A DNA stretch of 64,000 nt from Membranipora membranacea (taxonomy: Eukaryota; Bryozoa; Gymnolaemata; Cheilostomatida; Membraniporidae): assembly GCA_914767715.1 (NCBI GenBank), contig OU612073.1:16988001-17052000 (forward strand), read 5' to 3'. The position numbers were made by a program, and so were the translations under genes. Numbering within the stretch: position 1 is the first letter of the stretch; every line of letters begins with the position of its first letter. The notes under the pieces were generated by a model. It saw only the letters and a list, made by a program, of their open reading frames with translations, ran no database searches and had not been told where the DNA came from. This document shows positions 1 through 10,786 of the stretch, piece by piece.

Positions 1-1209
1 TTCTGGTCGTGTTGATCCGAACTGTCTACATTCCTTACATTCTCAAATGTTTCATCATTTCAAGAAACCCAGCATAGGATCAATCAACCTTAAAAAACCA
101 GTGTCAACCAAACCTGCTGCTCGTAATTTGAAAAAAAAAGTCGAGATTATGGATGAAAAAGTCGCAGTACTAACATAATATGGGCTGGTGAGTTTGGTTT
201 ATTCACTTGCACTAATAAACGGTGTGTTTTTATTCAAATCTCAATGAGGATCATATTTATAGGTTATTACTCCGATGTTAGTCTCAATTGAACTTATGGT
301 ACGGACTTGAGCAGGTAAGAGACTCGGTAGAGCAGACATCATCACTGCTTCTATGACTTATTGGCCCCTAAGTACCCTAATTACTCAATCTACTCCTCTA
401 CGTGCTTGACTTTAAGTTTTTTTCTGAAGTTGTGCTTTGGAGTCATGATGTCATACTGATTGTCCGATAGGAACTAGAAGACATTGTGAGCTGTCTCCTA
501 GCAGCGATGAATCAACAAACCATCATTACAAGCTTCTACCATAGGAGGAGCATCACTATTTTATTTATGATTATAATCTGCTTCCAGATATTTTGATGCC
601 TCCAGAATAAATATGGTGGAAGGTAATAGCCGTGCAGCCATCATGGGGTCACCAAATCCGCGAGGAGACAACAAAAAACACGTCGAGGGACAATGAACTG
701 TTTGAACATGACAAATATTGTAAGTTAATCACTATCAGTGTATCACAATTTCAGTTCTTTGACTAAGCTACAGTTTTTGCCAATCATCGCCGAGCAAGTA
801 GTAAAGTAGTTTTCTATCCAATCAGCTTTTGTATCAGCGTTATGGCAAATTATGTCTGAGAGAACGCAGTATGGTTTGGTTCCTACTTGGTGATATTACC
901 ATCATAGTTTTAAATCAGATGGATAGATGTACTGTCCTATTGCTGCAGTTTTACTATATAAATTTGCTATGTCATGAGCTGCTGTTTTAGTGACAGTACT
1001 CACTAATGTCTAAATGTTATACAGGCCGGCCAATTGAAATTGTGCATGCGGGTGTGATCTTAGCAGCAATGAACTAAGAAAGAAGCCTGCCTGCAGTGTG
1101 AGGTGACGCTGAGATCTCATTTGAATGACAATCTGCATACAGAGCTTGAATGTCATACCTTCACCTGTAATTTAAGGGTAAGCTCTAAATATACCAACCT
1201 GACGACGCC
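1..1209. other. Block A left part, no firm gene
   Basis: No recognisable gene. One weak exon-like stretch begins after an acceptor-like TTATACAG near 1023. In block B (from about 53300) its best frame runs 25 codons to a TGA, but block A has a T in place of an A that makes an earlier TAA. A 4-bp indel and a ~97-bp indel (near 347; extra sequence in block B at about 52519-52615) also separate the copies, which argues against strong coding constraint. Confidence 0.4.
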
Positions 1210-2556
1210 AGCTTACACTACCTTACACTACCCTTCACTACCTAACACCACCTTGCACCACATTATACTACTTTTCACCACATAACACTACCTTACACAA
1301 GCCCACACCACCCTACACTATTTCACACCACTTTACACCTTACATTATATTTCTACATCACACTTCTTTACACTAGCTTACATACACCATCTAACACTAC
1401 CTTACACCACATTATACTACTTTACACCGCATAACACTACCTTACATCACCCCAACCCACACAACCCTATACCAACCTACACCACCTTACGACATCTTAA
1501 AATACCTACCACTACCTCACACCACTTTACACCACACCTTACACCACCTTACACTACCTCACTCACACCACTTTACACCACACATTACACTACCTTACAC
1601 TCCCTTACATCACGCTACACTACCTTACACGACCTCCCATTACGTTACATCCCTTTACACTGCCTTACACTATACATAACACTACCCGACACTTTCTAAC
1701 ACTACCCCAAACTGCTTTACACTTACACCTTACACTACCTAACACTTCCTAACACTAGCTTACACTACCTCACAATACCCTACACTATTTCACACCTTTT
1801 TACACTACCTTACATTCTCTTTACTTCGTTACGCCAACTTACACTTACTTACACCATTTAACACTACCTTACACCATCTTACATTACGTTACACTTCCTT
1901 ATACTACCTCACATTACATTACATCACCTTAAACTACCTTACACTTCCCCACACTACCTAACACTATCTTACACTACCTTCCACCACCTTTCACCACCAA
2001 AGACTACTGTGCAGAACCTTACATTACCCTAATCTACCTTACACTACTACCTTACACCACCTTACACTACTTCACACTACATTACACTACCTTACATTAC
2101 CCAACAATATGTTAAACTACCTTACACTACCTCACATTACGTTACACAACCTTAAACTACCTCACACTACCTTACACTACCTTACTCTACCTTACATCAC
2201 CTTACACTACCATACACCACCTTACACTACCCTACACACCTTACACCATCTTACACTACCTAAAACTACCTCATACTACCTTACACTACCTTACACCATC
2301 TTACATTTTTGTCACACTACCTTACACTACCTCACATTACTTTACATCACCTTACAATACCTTACACTACCTCAAACTACCTCGCACTACTTTACACTAC
2401 CTTACACCACCTTAAATTACACTACCCTAGCTCACACTTCCTTACACTACCCTACATCACACTACCTTACGCTACCTTAAACAGAATTACACTACCTTAC
2501 ACTACCCTAATCTACCTTACACCACCTTTCACTACCTCACACTACATTACACTACT
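1210..2556. repeat. 10-bp minisatellite array A1
   Basis: Degenerate tandem repeat of about 135 units with consensus CCTTACACTA; common variants are CCTTACACCA and CCTCACACTA. The plus strand is almost free of G, so stop codons are rare and long Thr/Leu/His/Tyr-rich open frames appear in more than one frame. These frames are not genes. The array recurs in block B at about 53487-54848. Confidence 0.95.
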
Positions 2557-3489
2557 GTAATAATTTCTTTTCTGCAAGCTAAATTTAATTAGGTAAGCAT
2601 CATCTAGCAGTAGTATTATTCCTAGATTTATAGCTATGTGAACATTTTGTGAGAAAAATCTGTTATTGTGCTTGGTTTCCTTCAAAACAAATTAATGAGT
2701 TTAGATATACAAATTAAAATTGGTTAACAGCAAGTTGATAACATTATATCCAGAATGTTTTGTTTTTATTAGCGAAGATGATTCAAGTGTGTGCAATCAA
2801 TTTCTGTTTATACAGCTTAGCCAAAAGCCTCTTGATGTCTTCCTCTGCACTGCCTTGGTGGCAACCCTCAATATTACGTTACAGAGGGATGTTTTATTCT
2901 GAATCAGACATGGGTGCGCCAGCTTGGGTCTTGTTGTGATTTCATCGGGGTGACTTTTGTCATGGGCAGATTTTGACAGTTTCAGTTTGTGTTGAGACAG
3001 CGGGCAATGTTGTTGCTAAACTTTATTACTCAATGCAAACCACTCGCAAAGACTAAGTTATACAGCGATATACTTAGAAACAAGTAAAGAATAAGTTAAG
3101 ATAAATAAAAGCTTGGTCAAGAGACTGTCAAGGTATGTTTTTACTGATTATTCTAATGTAATTTTTTCCTCATTTTCCTATTATTAATTAATATCAAACA
3201 GAATTACACATGAGAGAGATTTACATGACTACTCAGTTGAATAATGATTCATACTAATTTTAGAATACTGTACTGGCAGTTAAATCTTTTAATTTTAAAG
3301 TTGTATATCTATTTTCTTTATGTACTTATGAATGGTAATTTTTTAACATTCACAGGTTTCACGGGATCATAGACAGAGAAATAAACGTGACAAATAACAG
3401 ATATTATTTCTCTCCAATTCGCTTCCCCGTTGTGCCTAATATGCTCTTTACGACCAAGACACTAATCTAAAGTTCATTGGGAACTTTAT
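2557..3489. other. Spacer between minisatellite arrays
   Basis: Ordinary AT-rich sequence between the two 10-bp arrays, nearly identical to 54849-55782. Short open frames exist downstream of an acceptor-like TTTATACAG at about 2815, but none resembles a known protein. I see nothing firm. Confidence 0.4.
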
Positions 3490-4815
3490 AACTACCTTAC
3501 AATATGTAACACTACCTTAAACTTCCTCACATTACAATGAAAAATCTTTTACTACTTTGCACAACCTTACACCACCTTACACTACCTTTAACCACCTAAC
3601 ACCAGCTTACATTACGTTACATTACCTAACATTATGTAGCATCATCTAACACTACCTTATACTACCTCACACTACTTTACACTACCTTACACCATCTTAC
3701 ATTATGTGACACTACCTCACACTTCCTTACACTTCCCTACATCACACTGCATTGCGCTACCTTACACTTAATTACACTACCTTACACTACCTCACATTAC
3801 GTTACACAGCCTTATACTACCTTGCACTACCTTACACCACTTAATACCACCTTACAATACCTTACACCATCTTACATTACGTTACAATTGCTTACACTAC
3901 CCTAATCTACCTTGCACTACTTTACACTACCTTGCACTACCTCACACTACATTACATTACCTTAAACTACCTTACAATATGTAGCACTACCTTACCTCAC
4001 ATTACATTACACAATCTTATATTACCTTACACTACCTAACACCACCTTACACTACCTTACACCACCATACAGTACCTTACACTACCTTACACCACCTGAC
4101 ACTACCCTACACTACCTTACACCATCTTACATTACGTAACACTTGCTTACACTACCCTAATCTACCTTGCACTACCTTACATCACCTAACACCACCTCAT
4201 ACTACATTACATTACCTTAAACTACCTTACAATATGTAACACTACCTTACCTCACATTACGTTACACAGTCTTATACTACCTTGCACTACCTAACACCAC
4301 CTTACACTACCTTACACCACCTTACACTACCTAACACCACCTTACACTACCTTACACTACCTCACACACCACTAACGTCATACTACCTCACACTTCTTTA
4401 CACTACACTACCCTACATCACACTACCTTACGCTGCTTACACTTATTTACACTACCTTACACTATCACACATTATATTACACAACCTTATACTACCTTAC
4501 ACCACATTACACCACCTTATACTACCTCACACCATCTTACATTGCAATACACTACCTTACACTACCTCACATTACTTTACATCACCTTACAATACCTTAC
4601 ACTTCCCACACTACCTAACATCATCACACACTACATCACACCACCTTACACTAGATTACACTATCTCACACTTCCTCACACTACTTCACACTCTACCCTA
4701 CACTACATGACATCACCTTACACTAACTTACACTACCTCACACCACCTCACACCACATTTCATTACCTTACACTACCTTACACCACCTTAAACAACCTTA
4801 CGCTACCTTACATAA
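3490..4815. repeat. 10-bp minisatellite array A2
   Basis: Same CCTTACACTA-type repeat as array A1. This copy carries a single instance of a higher-order block marked by ACCTGACACT (about 4094), which is repeated four times in block B. The array is about 750 bp shorter than its block B partner. Confidence 0.95.
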
Positions 4816-5028
4816 TCAACCATGACTTTAAATACTGAGGCAGAGGCAAACTTGAGCTGTTCTGATACATGATTAGTCTGGCTATGTCTATAGGTCAACT
4901 TTCAAAATTCAACTGGAAAATGGAAAATTAAGGTCAATATTCTCAAATTACAATACAGCCATGTACTGTATTCAGGTTTGACTTTAGCTCTGTTAGAAAG
5001 ATATTGACTGTAATGTTTCTTTTTTCAG
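4816..5028. other. Sequence upstream of candidate exon
   Basis: Unique sequence that ends in a strong pyrimidine tract and acceptor (TTTCTTTTTTCAG, ending at 5028), consistent with the 3' end of an intron. Confidence 0.4.
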
Positions 5029-5181
5029 TACCTTTTGCTTATGAAATATTGTCATTGGGTAGTACTTCTCGGCATAGCTACAAACTCTATCGCTTCAAAA
5101 CCAGTCTCCTTTTGGAGCGCTGCTTTCATTATATTGCTGCTCGGGAGTTTCATCCGGACGGTCCATTCCTACTTGTACTAG
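5029..5181 (+). CDS. Candidate last exon, membrane protein (unrecognised)
   Basis: After a strong acceptor at 5028 the frame starting with TAC is open for 50 codons to a TAG at 5179-5181. The predicted peptide has two hydrophobic stretches, around residues 10-20 (WVVLLGIATNSIA) and 27-40 (FWSAAFIILLLGSF), then a basic-aromatic tail, as expected for the C-terminus of a multi-pass membrane protein. The block B copy (58066-58218) keeps the frame with one visible substitution near the end (Tyr to Ser). No upstream exon was found, so the family and start are unknown. It could be a remnant or a chance open frame. Confidence 0.35.
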   Translation, partial: YLLLMKYCHWVVLLGIATNSIASKPVSFWSAAFIILLLGSFIRTVHSYLY

Positions 5182-5996
5182 GATAATCAAACTTTCCTAA
5201 GGCGTTTTTTACATTGAAATCTACTCGACACAAATTATCAAGTATTTCATCGCATCTCCAACAACAACTCCCCGGCAACTCCAGCATGATTTATAAAGTT
5301 ACTGATCCGGCAACAAGGAAGTCACTGGTTATGAATTCTGTGAAATTCAAACTCATCATACATTTTTTTTGTTTTTTTATAGAGTTATGGCACTCTAGTT
5401 CAAGACAGTAAAAGCTGTGTACCAACTAAATAATGATTATGAGTCTTGGTGATGCTTGAGCCAAAACAAAGTGTTTAATATAAACTTCACAAACAGGATT
5501 GATTGATGAATCAAGAGACGATGTTTTAATTTCAAGGATTCCGTTTAGCCGTTTATTTAAGCTGCTCTTTTCGATAATGTTAATGCTGCATGGGACCTCC
5601 TTGCATCTAAGCTCTAGTGATGAAGTAAATGTTTATTTAGAGTGGGCAACTCTCATGGTGCGATTCCAACTATGCCATGGGCAATAATTGGCACCCGATT
5701 ATAATTCTCAATAACCCTTGCTCTCATATAAGGGAACATAGAGCAAGGTCAGAGACCATTAACACACATCGAGTGAAACCGGCCCTATAGTGAACCCCTA
5801 CAACACTCTGTAATATATTCACGTACAGCACATGCATAGATAAGTATCCCTAATAGTCAAATACATTAGCCGTCTTCAAGGTCATGTTTGAAAGCAAACC
5901 TAAGTACAAAACAACAATATGATTCATTGAGCATTGCTTGGTTGATTATGTAGAATCAGGGAGGCTAGAATAAAGGATAGTCGGAGAACATGGTTG
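5182..5996. other. Non-coding block sequence
   Basis: No convincing coding region, RNA gene or terminal repeats. Nearly identical to 58219-59031 in block B, so it is part of the duplicated block. Confidence 0.4.
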
Positions 5997-8281
5997 TTGT
6001 GTCCACCTGTCAGAAGAGGAGACAATCACGAGATTTGATTTCAAATTCTTGAAAGGAAATTCTAGCAAAGACAATGGGATCATAACTCTATGAGTGGGAT
6101 ATACTCCCACCCACCCTGATTCTAGCTTATATACAGACAAGTGTAAGGAGAACGTTTATTTTTTTGGAAACTGTGAACGAGACAACCTGATAAAATAAAA
6201 CTGAATAAACACAGTTGAGTTGAAGTCTGCATAGTTTGAAATGTGCCAAACTATGACAGAAGAGATCACTATGATTATATCTATCAGAATAGTGAGTGGT
6301 TATCGGAGAAAATCTATATCTGATTGGAAAAGTTGCTTGTTATTATCTGACAAGATATTTATAAATGACTATGTGTTTGTATGATGACGAGTTTAATGTG
6401 TTTACTATATCATCAAGGCTCTTTATAAACAACTCAGATGAGAAATCAAGCAACGACACCAATTAAAAATCAATCAATGGCTAGAAAGCCTAAAAAACAC
6501 CTTAATATCTCTTCTATTACTGTTTTGTTGTTTGGGCTTAAAAACTATGCGTTGTGTTTGAATTGCCAGGGTTACACAAGCGGCTCCGCCGTCGACAGGG
6601 CCATAGACCCCACCCCCAACCAGGCCTCGTGGCGCAATGGATAGCGCGTCAGACTTCTAACTGTTAGATGATATTTGAAGGTTGTGGGTTCGAATCCCAC
6701 CGAGGTCGTTGTTTTGCAGCAGCCTGGGAAGGAAACGTCTCGCCATGCCTGCCAAATAGTTAACTCCTTTGTATTGCGTGTGATATAAAATATTCCAAAA
6801 CCAAAGGGTCCCCTGAATTTGTTGCTGGAGTTGTCTGCAAATTAAAAAGGTGAAGATACTCCTAACTATTCAGTAAAAGAATGACTAATAAACTAATCTA
6901 ATCGTCTTCAGCGTGTGCCAAGCATTACAATAAGTAGTACTTTGATAATATTATCAGTCCAGAAGTGAGCATCCTATGGTAGATTTTGAAAAAAATACAT
7001 TAGATGACTCGATTACAATTAATAGGCATATATCATGCATAAGTTTCACGTTTCAATATTATCGTAGAATCAGTCAGTAAACAAAATCATGCCTTTCAAT
7101 CAATAAAATGTGTCCAACAAACTTGAAAACATCAGTCATTGAGTTCGTCAAGTGAAAAATTTGAAAGCAAGACCTGTGATAGCAGCATCTCATACATTGT
7201 TTCAACATGAGAAACATTTCTTGAAACATGGGATACAACTTAGAGCAGCAATGGAAAGGAGAAAAGGGCTGGACCAACCAGCCAGTGCTCACTAAGAAAA
7301 GTTCCCTTTTATAGGGCTTCGAACAGTAGTCAGTTTCATCGCAAAATGTTATATTGATAGCTGCTTGCTTTCCGATACTGGCTGAACTACTCTGTGGTAA
7401 TCGTTATTGATCTTCACCGGAAGGAATACTATTATAGATTTATACTATCACAAGTTTAAATTTGTTCATAAATTGAGATTGGATATACATTTTTTTTTTC
7501 ATTTTACTTTATTTTACATTACTTTCATGTAATTTATAACATGTAATTACATTAAATTTATACATGTAAAAATTTCATGTAATTAAATACATATAATATT
7601 TATTTCAATTACTTGTATATAATTGAAATAAAAATGGGTTTTATGTCTAGTCATTCATCAGCGGGAAACAAAAGAAATAGATATTTTGATTTATGTAAGA
7701 ATTCATTTAGATTTTTGAATACAATACTTAGATTTTTGCCATGTTGGTCTTATTATTGCTCAAAGATTTATATTGCTGAAATCAGACAAAGCTTATTAGA
7801 CTTCTATGGCTTTCACTCAAAAGACTCGGCCTCAAATAGATGATCTGAGAATGTTGAGGGATTTCTTTTTAACACTTACGCATGATGATCTGAGCTGCCA
7901 AACCACCAATCCGTCTGCTATCATTCTGCACAGTTCAGTCCAACACCATATATTATTGTCTTGTCATGGTAAATTTCCCCGTGCTGCTAACATCAGGTTT
8001 GGAGGAAATATCCGTACTTAATCAGGGCTACTTCATGATGTGTGGTCACAAAAATCTATGGATAATTTCCCTAACCATTCCTTCAAAACGACACCTACAT
8101 GAGTGAAACTACTTCATTTCCTGCCCTGGACCTTACATGTAGTATTACCAATCTGATGTCTGTGTAGATGTTCCATTAAAAAATTACATATTCTCACATA
8201 ACTTTTTTTCTGGGGGCAAAACTGGCTCCCTCTATCACAACTTTGGATTTTGGGTTTTCTGAGCAAAGCCAGAAGTAACCT
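5997..8281. repeat. Tandem unit 1 (about 2.3 kb) in block A
   Basis: The stretch beginning TGTTGTGTCCACCTGTCAG near 5997 starts again near 8282 and the order of shared segments is the same in both. These are the TGTCCACCTGTCAG box, the tRNA-Arg gene, a poorly coding middle part, and a right end with AGCAAAGC. Unit 1 lacks the MITE and the LINE found in unit 2, so it supplies empty sites for both insertions. An AT-rich stretch at about 7490-7610 contains short inverted repeats. Confidence 0.85.
6623..6708 (+). tRNA. tRNA-Arg(UCU), intron-containing
   Basis: The sequence folds as a full cloverleaf. The acceptor stem has 7 pairs (one G-U) and a G discriminator; the D-arm is GCGC/GCGC. The anticodon stem TCAGA/TTTGA encloses anticodon TCT at 6656-6658, and the T-arm is GTGGG/CCCAC with TTCGAAT loop. 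A 13-nt intron (6660-6672) sits one base 3' of the anticodon, the canonical place. Box A and box B promoters are intact and a TTTT terminator follows at about 6712. Three more copies lie at 9263, 59664 and 62671. Confidence 0.9.
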
Positions 8282-8383
8282 GTTGTGTCCACCTGTCAGA
8301 AGAGAGGACAATCACGAGATTTGATTAAAAATTCTTGGAAGGAAATTCTAGCAAAGACACTGGGATAGACTGCCACACCCTGA

Positions 8384-8754
8384 CATACCTGGCAAGTCTC
8401 CCTTTTTGGTAGGGAGGCTCCCAGTTTTTAGGGTCTTTCTCCACCCCCTCCCTATCTCCCTTTTTCCTCCCTTTTTTCAGCTTCCTTAACCCAGAAAACT
8501 TTTTAAGCTTCTTTTTGCAAGGGAAACTATGTTTTCCTACGTCAGCAGTGCATATATCTATGAAATTGCTTATTACCATTACTATTTGTAAGTAAAATCA
8601 GGTAAAATGGCGCAATTCATAATATGAAAGCTCAAGTTTTGGCTTAGAAATATGACAAGCGAGGGCTGAATTGCGCCGGCACTGCGGTATTCCGGGATGG
8701 GAGTTTGTCCGCGGAGACCTCCTGATTTCTGGGTCTACCTACTTGTCATGTTTG
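8384..8754. mobile_element. hAT-like MITE, 371 bp
   Basis: The element is flanked by the 8-bp direct repeat CACCCTGA (8376-8383 and 8755-8762). Its ends are imperfect inverted repeats: CATACCTGGCAAGT on the left, and CAAACATGACAAGT when the right end is reverse-complemented. Unit 1 keeps the unoccupied target with one CACCCTGA (about 6110). No transposase is encoded. Eight-base target duplications are typical of hAT elements. A relative sits in the LTR at 43427-43840 in the opposite orientation. Confidence 0.85.
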
Positions 8755-9262
8755 CACCCTGATTCTCGCATCTATACAGACAAAGTTGAGGAGAACATAC
8801 TTATTCTTGCAAACTTTTAATGACACATCCTTATATAATAAAACTGAATAAACCGAGTCGAGAAGAGGTATAGTTTGAAATATGCTGAACTGTGACAGAA
8901 GAGAACTGTGATTATATCTGTCAGAATAGTGAGTTGTTATTGGAGATATATCTGACTGGAACATGTGTTTTGTTATTCTGTGAAAAGATATACCTATGAA
9001 TCAGTATGTGTTTGTATGATGAGTTAACCATGTTACTATATCATTCAGGCTCTTTAATTACAAATCAGATGCAAAATCCTGCACCTGCACTGACACCAAT
9101 TAAAAACCAATCAAGAGGTTAGTGTGCCAGAAAGACACATTAATATCTCTTTTTCTTCTGTGCTGTTGCTTGGACTTCAAAACTATGCGTTGTATTTGAA
9201 TTGCCAGGGGTACACATGCGGCTCCTCCGCCGTCGCCGGGGCCGTCAACCCACCCCCAACCA

Positions 9263-9348
9263 GGCCTCGTGGCGCAATGGATAGCGCGTCAGACTTCTAG
9301 CTGTTAGATGGTATTTGAAGGTTGTGGGTTCGAATCCCACCGAGGTCG
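9263..9348 (+). tRNA. tRNA-Arg(UCU), intron-containing (unit 2)
   Basis: Same cloverleaf as the copy at 6623, with TCT anticodon and intact A and B boxes. Differences fall in the 13-nt intron and not in the stems. A TTTT run follows within about 10 bases. It lies in the second tandem unit and arose by local duplication. Confidence 0.88.
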
Positions 9349-9931
9349 TTGTTTTACAGCAGCCTGTAAAGGAAACGCCTGAGCATGTCTCCAATTCAAA
9401 CAGGTTGACAGAGGCTGATGTCAGAGGCAAGTAAGGCCAAACAGAGAGATAAGACAAAAGAAGGTTGATATAACATGAGATGCACTTTGTATTGTGACAT
9501 CAAATAGTTGACTTCTTTGCAATGCCTGCGATATAAAATATTCCAATGCCAAAGGGTCTTTTGATTTTGTCGCCGGAGTTGTCTGCAAACTAAAAAGGTA
9601 AGGATAACTCCTAACTATTCAGTTAAAGAATGACTTATAAACTAATCTAATATTCTATAATCTACAGTATGTGCCAAGCCTTACAGTAGTTCTTTGATAA
9701 TATTATCAGTCCAAAAGTGATCCCTCTATTATCATACAATCAGTCAGTAAACCAAATCATGCCTTTCAATCAATAAAATGTGTCCAACAAACTTGCAAAC
9801 ATCAGTCATTGAGTTCGTCAAGTGAAAAATTTGAAAGCAAGACCTGTGATAGCTGCATCTCATACATTGTTTCAACATGAGAAACATTTCTTGAAACATG
9901 ACATACAACTTAGAGCAGCAATGGAAAGGAG

Positions 9932-10428
9932 GTTCTGTAGCACCTGCAGTTTTAGCAACCCACCAATGGGCATCTGAGAATGAGATGATTTTAAATACTG
10001 ATAGGACCATTTTTATGAATGTCTTAATCAATTATAGATACAACTATGATGAGACGATTGTTTTAGATGAGAACGTGAGCATTCTGCCTTCAAATTCTGT
10101 CAAGTTTTTAGGCGTTACTATTGACGATCATATGACTTTTAGTTCACATGTAGATAAGATTGTATCTAGTTGTAATTCCAGGCTTTATCTATTACAGCAA
10201 CTAAAGATTTTAGGTGTAAACACCAAAGGGCTCAAAAAGTTTTATACTGCTAATATCAGATCAATTATCACTTACGCCTCACCATCTTGGTTTTTCCTTT
10301 TATCTGAAGGCGATAAGAACAAGCTCGAAAAGAGAACTGCTTCTCGTTTTATTTTGCCGGATCTTAGCTATGATGATAGATTAGCTATTTTACATTCAGT
10401 ATCATTGTATGATAACAACGAATGTTAA
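9932..10428 (+). pseudogene. LINE reverse transcriptase C-terminal fragment
   Basis: Open frame to TAA at 10426-10428; the apparent ATG at 9898 is in flanking DNA. The peptide contains ASENEMILNTDRT, VKFLGVTIDDHMTFSSHV and IRSIITYASPSWF, typical of the region after the catalytic YxDD and of the thumb in CR1/Jockey-like LINE reverse transcriptases. The catalytic part is missing through 5' truncation. The frame stops where the inverted segment begins. A near-identical copy is at 63339-63835. Confidence 0.8.
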
Positions 10429-10771
10429 CAGTGTAAAGAATAAAAAAAAGTCTCTGTATTAAAGTGTACTTTACTAAAAAGAGGATGCTGTGGATCAGAG
10501 GCTATTTTGTTAAAGTGTCTTTCGCCAAGAGTAAATATAAAATCACATACATAAGGTAGCTCTAAAATACACTTTAATACATGCTGTAGAATATCCTCTC
10601 GTCGAAACACTATTTTAGGGCTGTTGTATGCCGAACACAAAAACGTGCCAAATCTTTTTTCCCATTTTTTATGTCTTATCTGAACAAGTGATAATTTTGC
10701 CTAGTAGACTTTTTTTTATTCTATACACTGTTAACATTCGTTTTTATCATACAATGAGACTGAATGTAAAA
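10388..10771. repeat. 66-bp inverted arms around a flipped segment
   Basis: The left arm, 10388-10453, and right arm, 10706-10771, are reverse complements with about four mismatches. The 252-bp spacer is in the opposite orientation in block B: after the same left arm (63795-63860), the sequence from 63861 matches the reverse complement of this spacer read from its right end. A shorter nested inverted pair (TGTATTAAAGTGTA at about 10456 and its complement at about 10570) lies inside. Confidence 0.85.
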
Positions 10772-10786
10772 AATAAACTGAAACTG

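Larger units (their letters stand above)
1..10786. repeat. Segmental duplication, block A
   Basis: Position 1 aligns with 52177 and the match continues in the same orientation to about 10.78 kb (partner ends at the window edge, 64000). Identity is about 98-99% by eye. The offset grows from 52176 at the left end to about 53037 after the second minisatellite and 53407 near the right end, because block B carries extra insertions. The left end of block A lies outside the window. It could be a true tandem or segmental duplication, or two haplotypes left side by side in the assembly. Confidence 0.95.
9932..10786 (+). mobile_element. 5'-truncated LINE with inverted 3' segment
   Basis: Unit 1 has AAAGGAG joined directly to AAAAGGGCTG (about 7255-7267); here 855 bp separate them, so this is an insertion. 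Its left part encodes the C-terminal part of a non-LTR reverse transcriptase (see the ORF entry). The right part is bounded by 66-bp inverted arms (10388-10453 and 10706-10771). Between the arms the LINE C-terminus (motif ASDPQHPLF) reads on the minus strand. The 3' end is a short AAACTG repeat. No clear target-site duplication is visible. Confidence 0.8.

Noticed and set aside
2109-2560. Thr/Leu/Tyr/His-rich open frames in the minisatellite arrays
   Set aside because: They follow from a 10-bp repeat nearly free of G, appear in overlapping frames and shift with each indel; no coding evidence.
1210-4815. CRISPR-like array
   Set aside because: Units are contiguous 10-mers without unique spacers, in an intron-bearing animal genome.
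8325-8579. Lys-rich minus-strand ORF and its copy at 61728
   Set aside because: It lies within the MITE and its flank; purine-rich sequence explains the open frame.
9245-9457. Minus-strand ORF with VGFEPTT peptide
   Set aside because: It is the antisense of the tRNA-Arg gene and its flank, a common false protein; the same applies at 59613-59891, 62653-62910 and 20140-20390.
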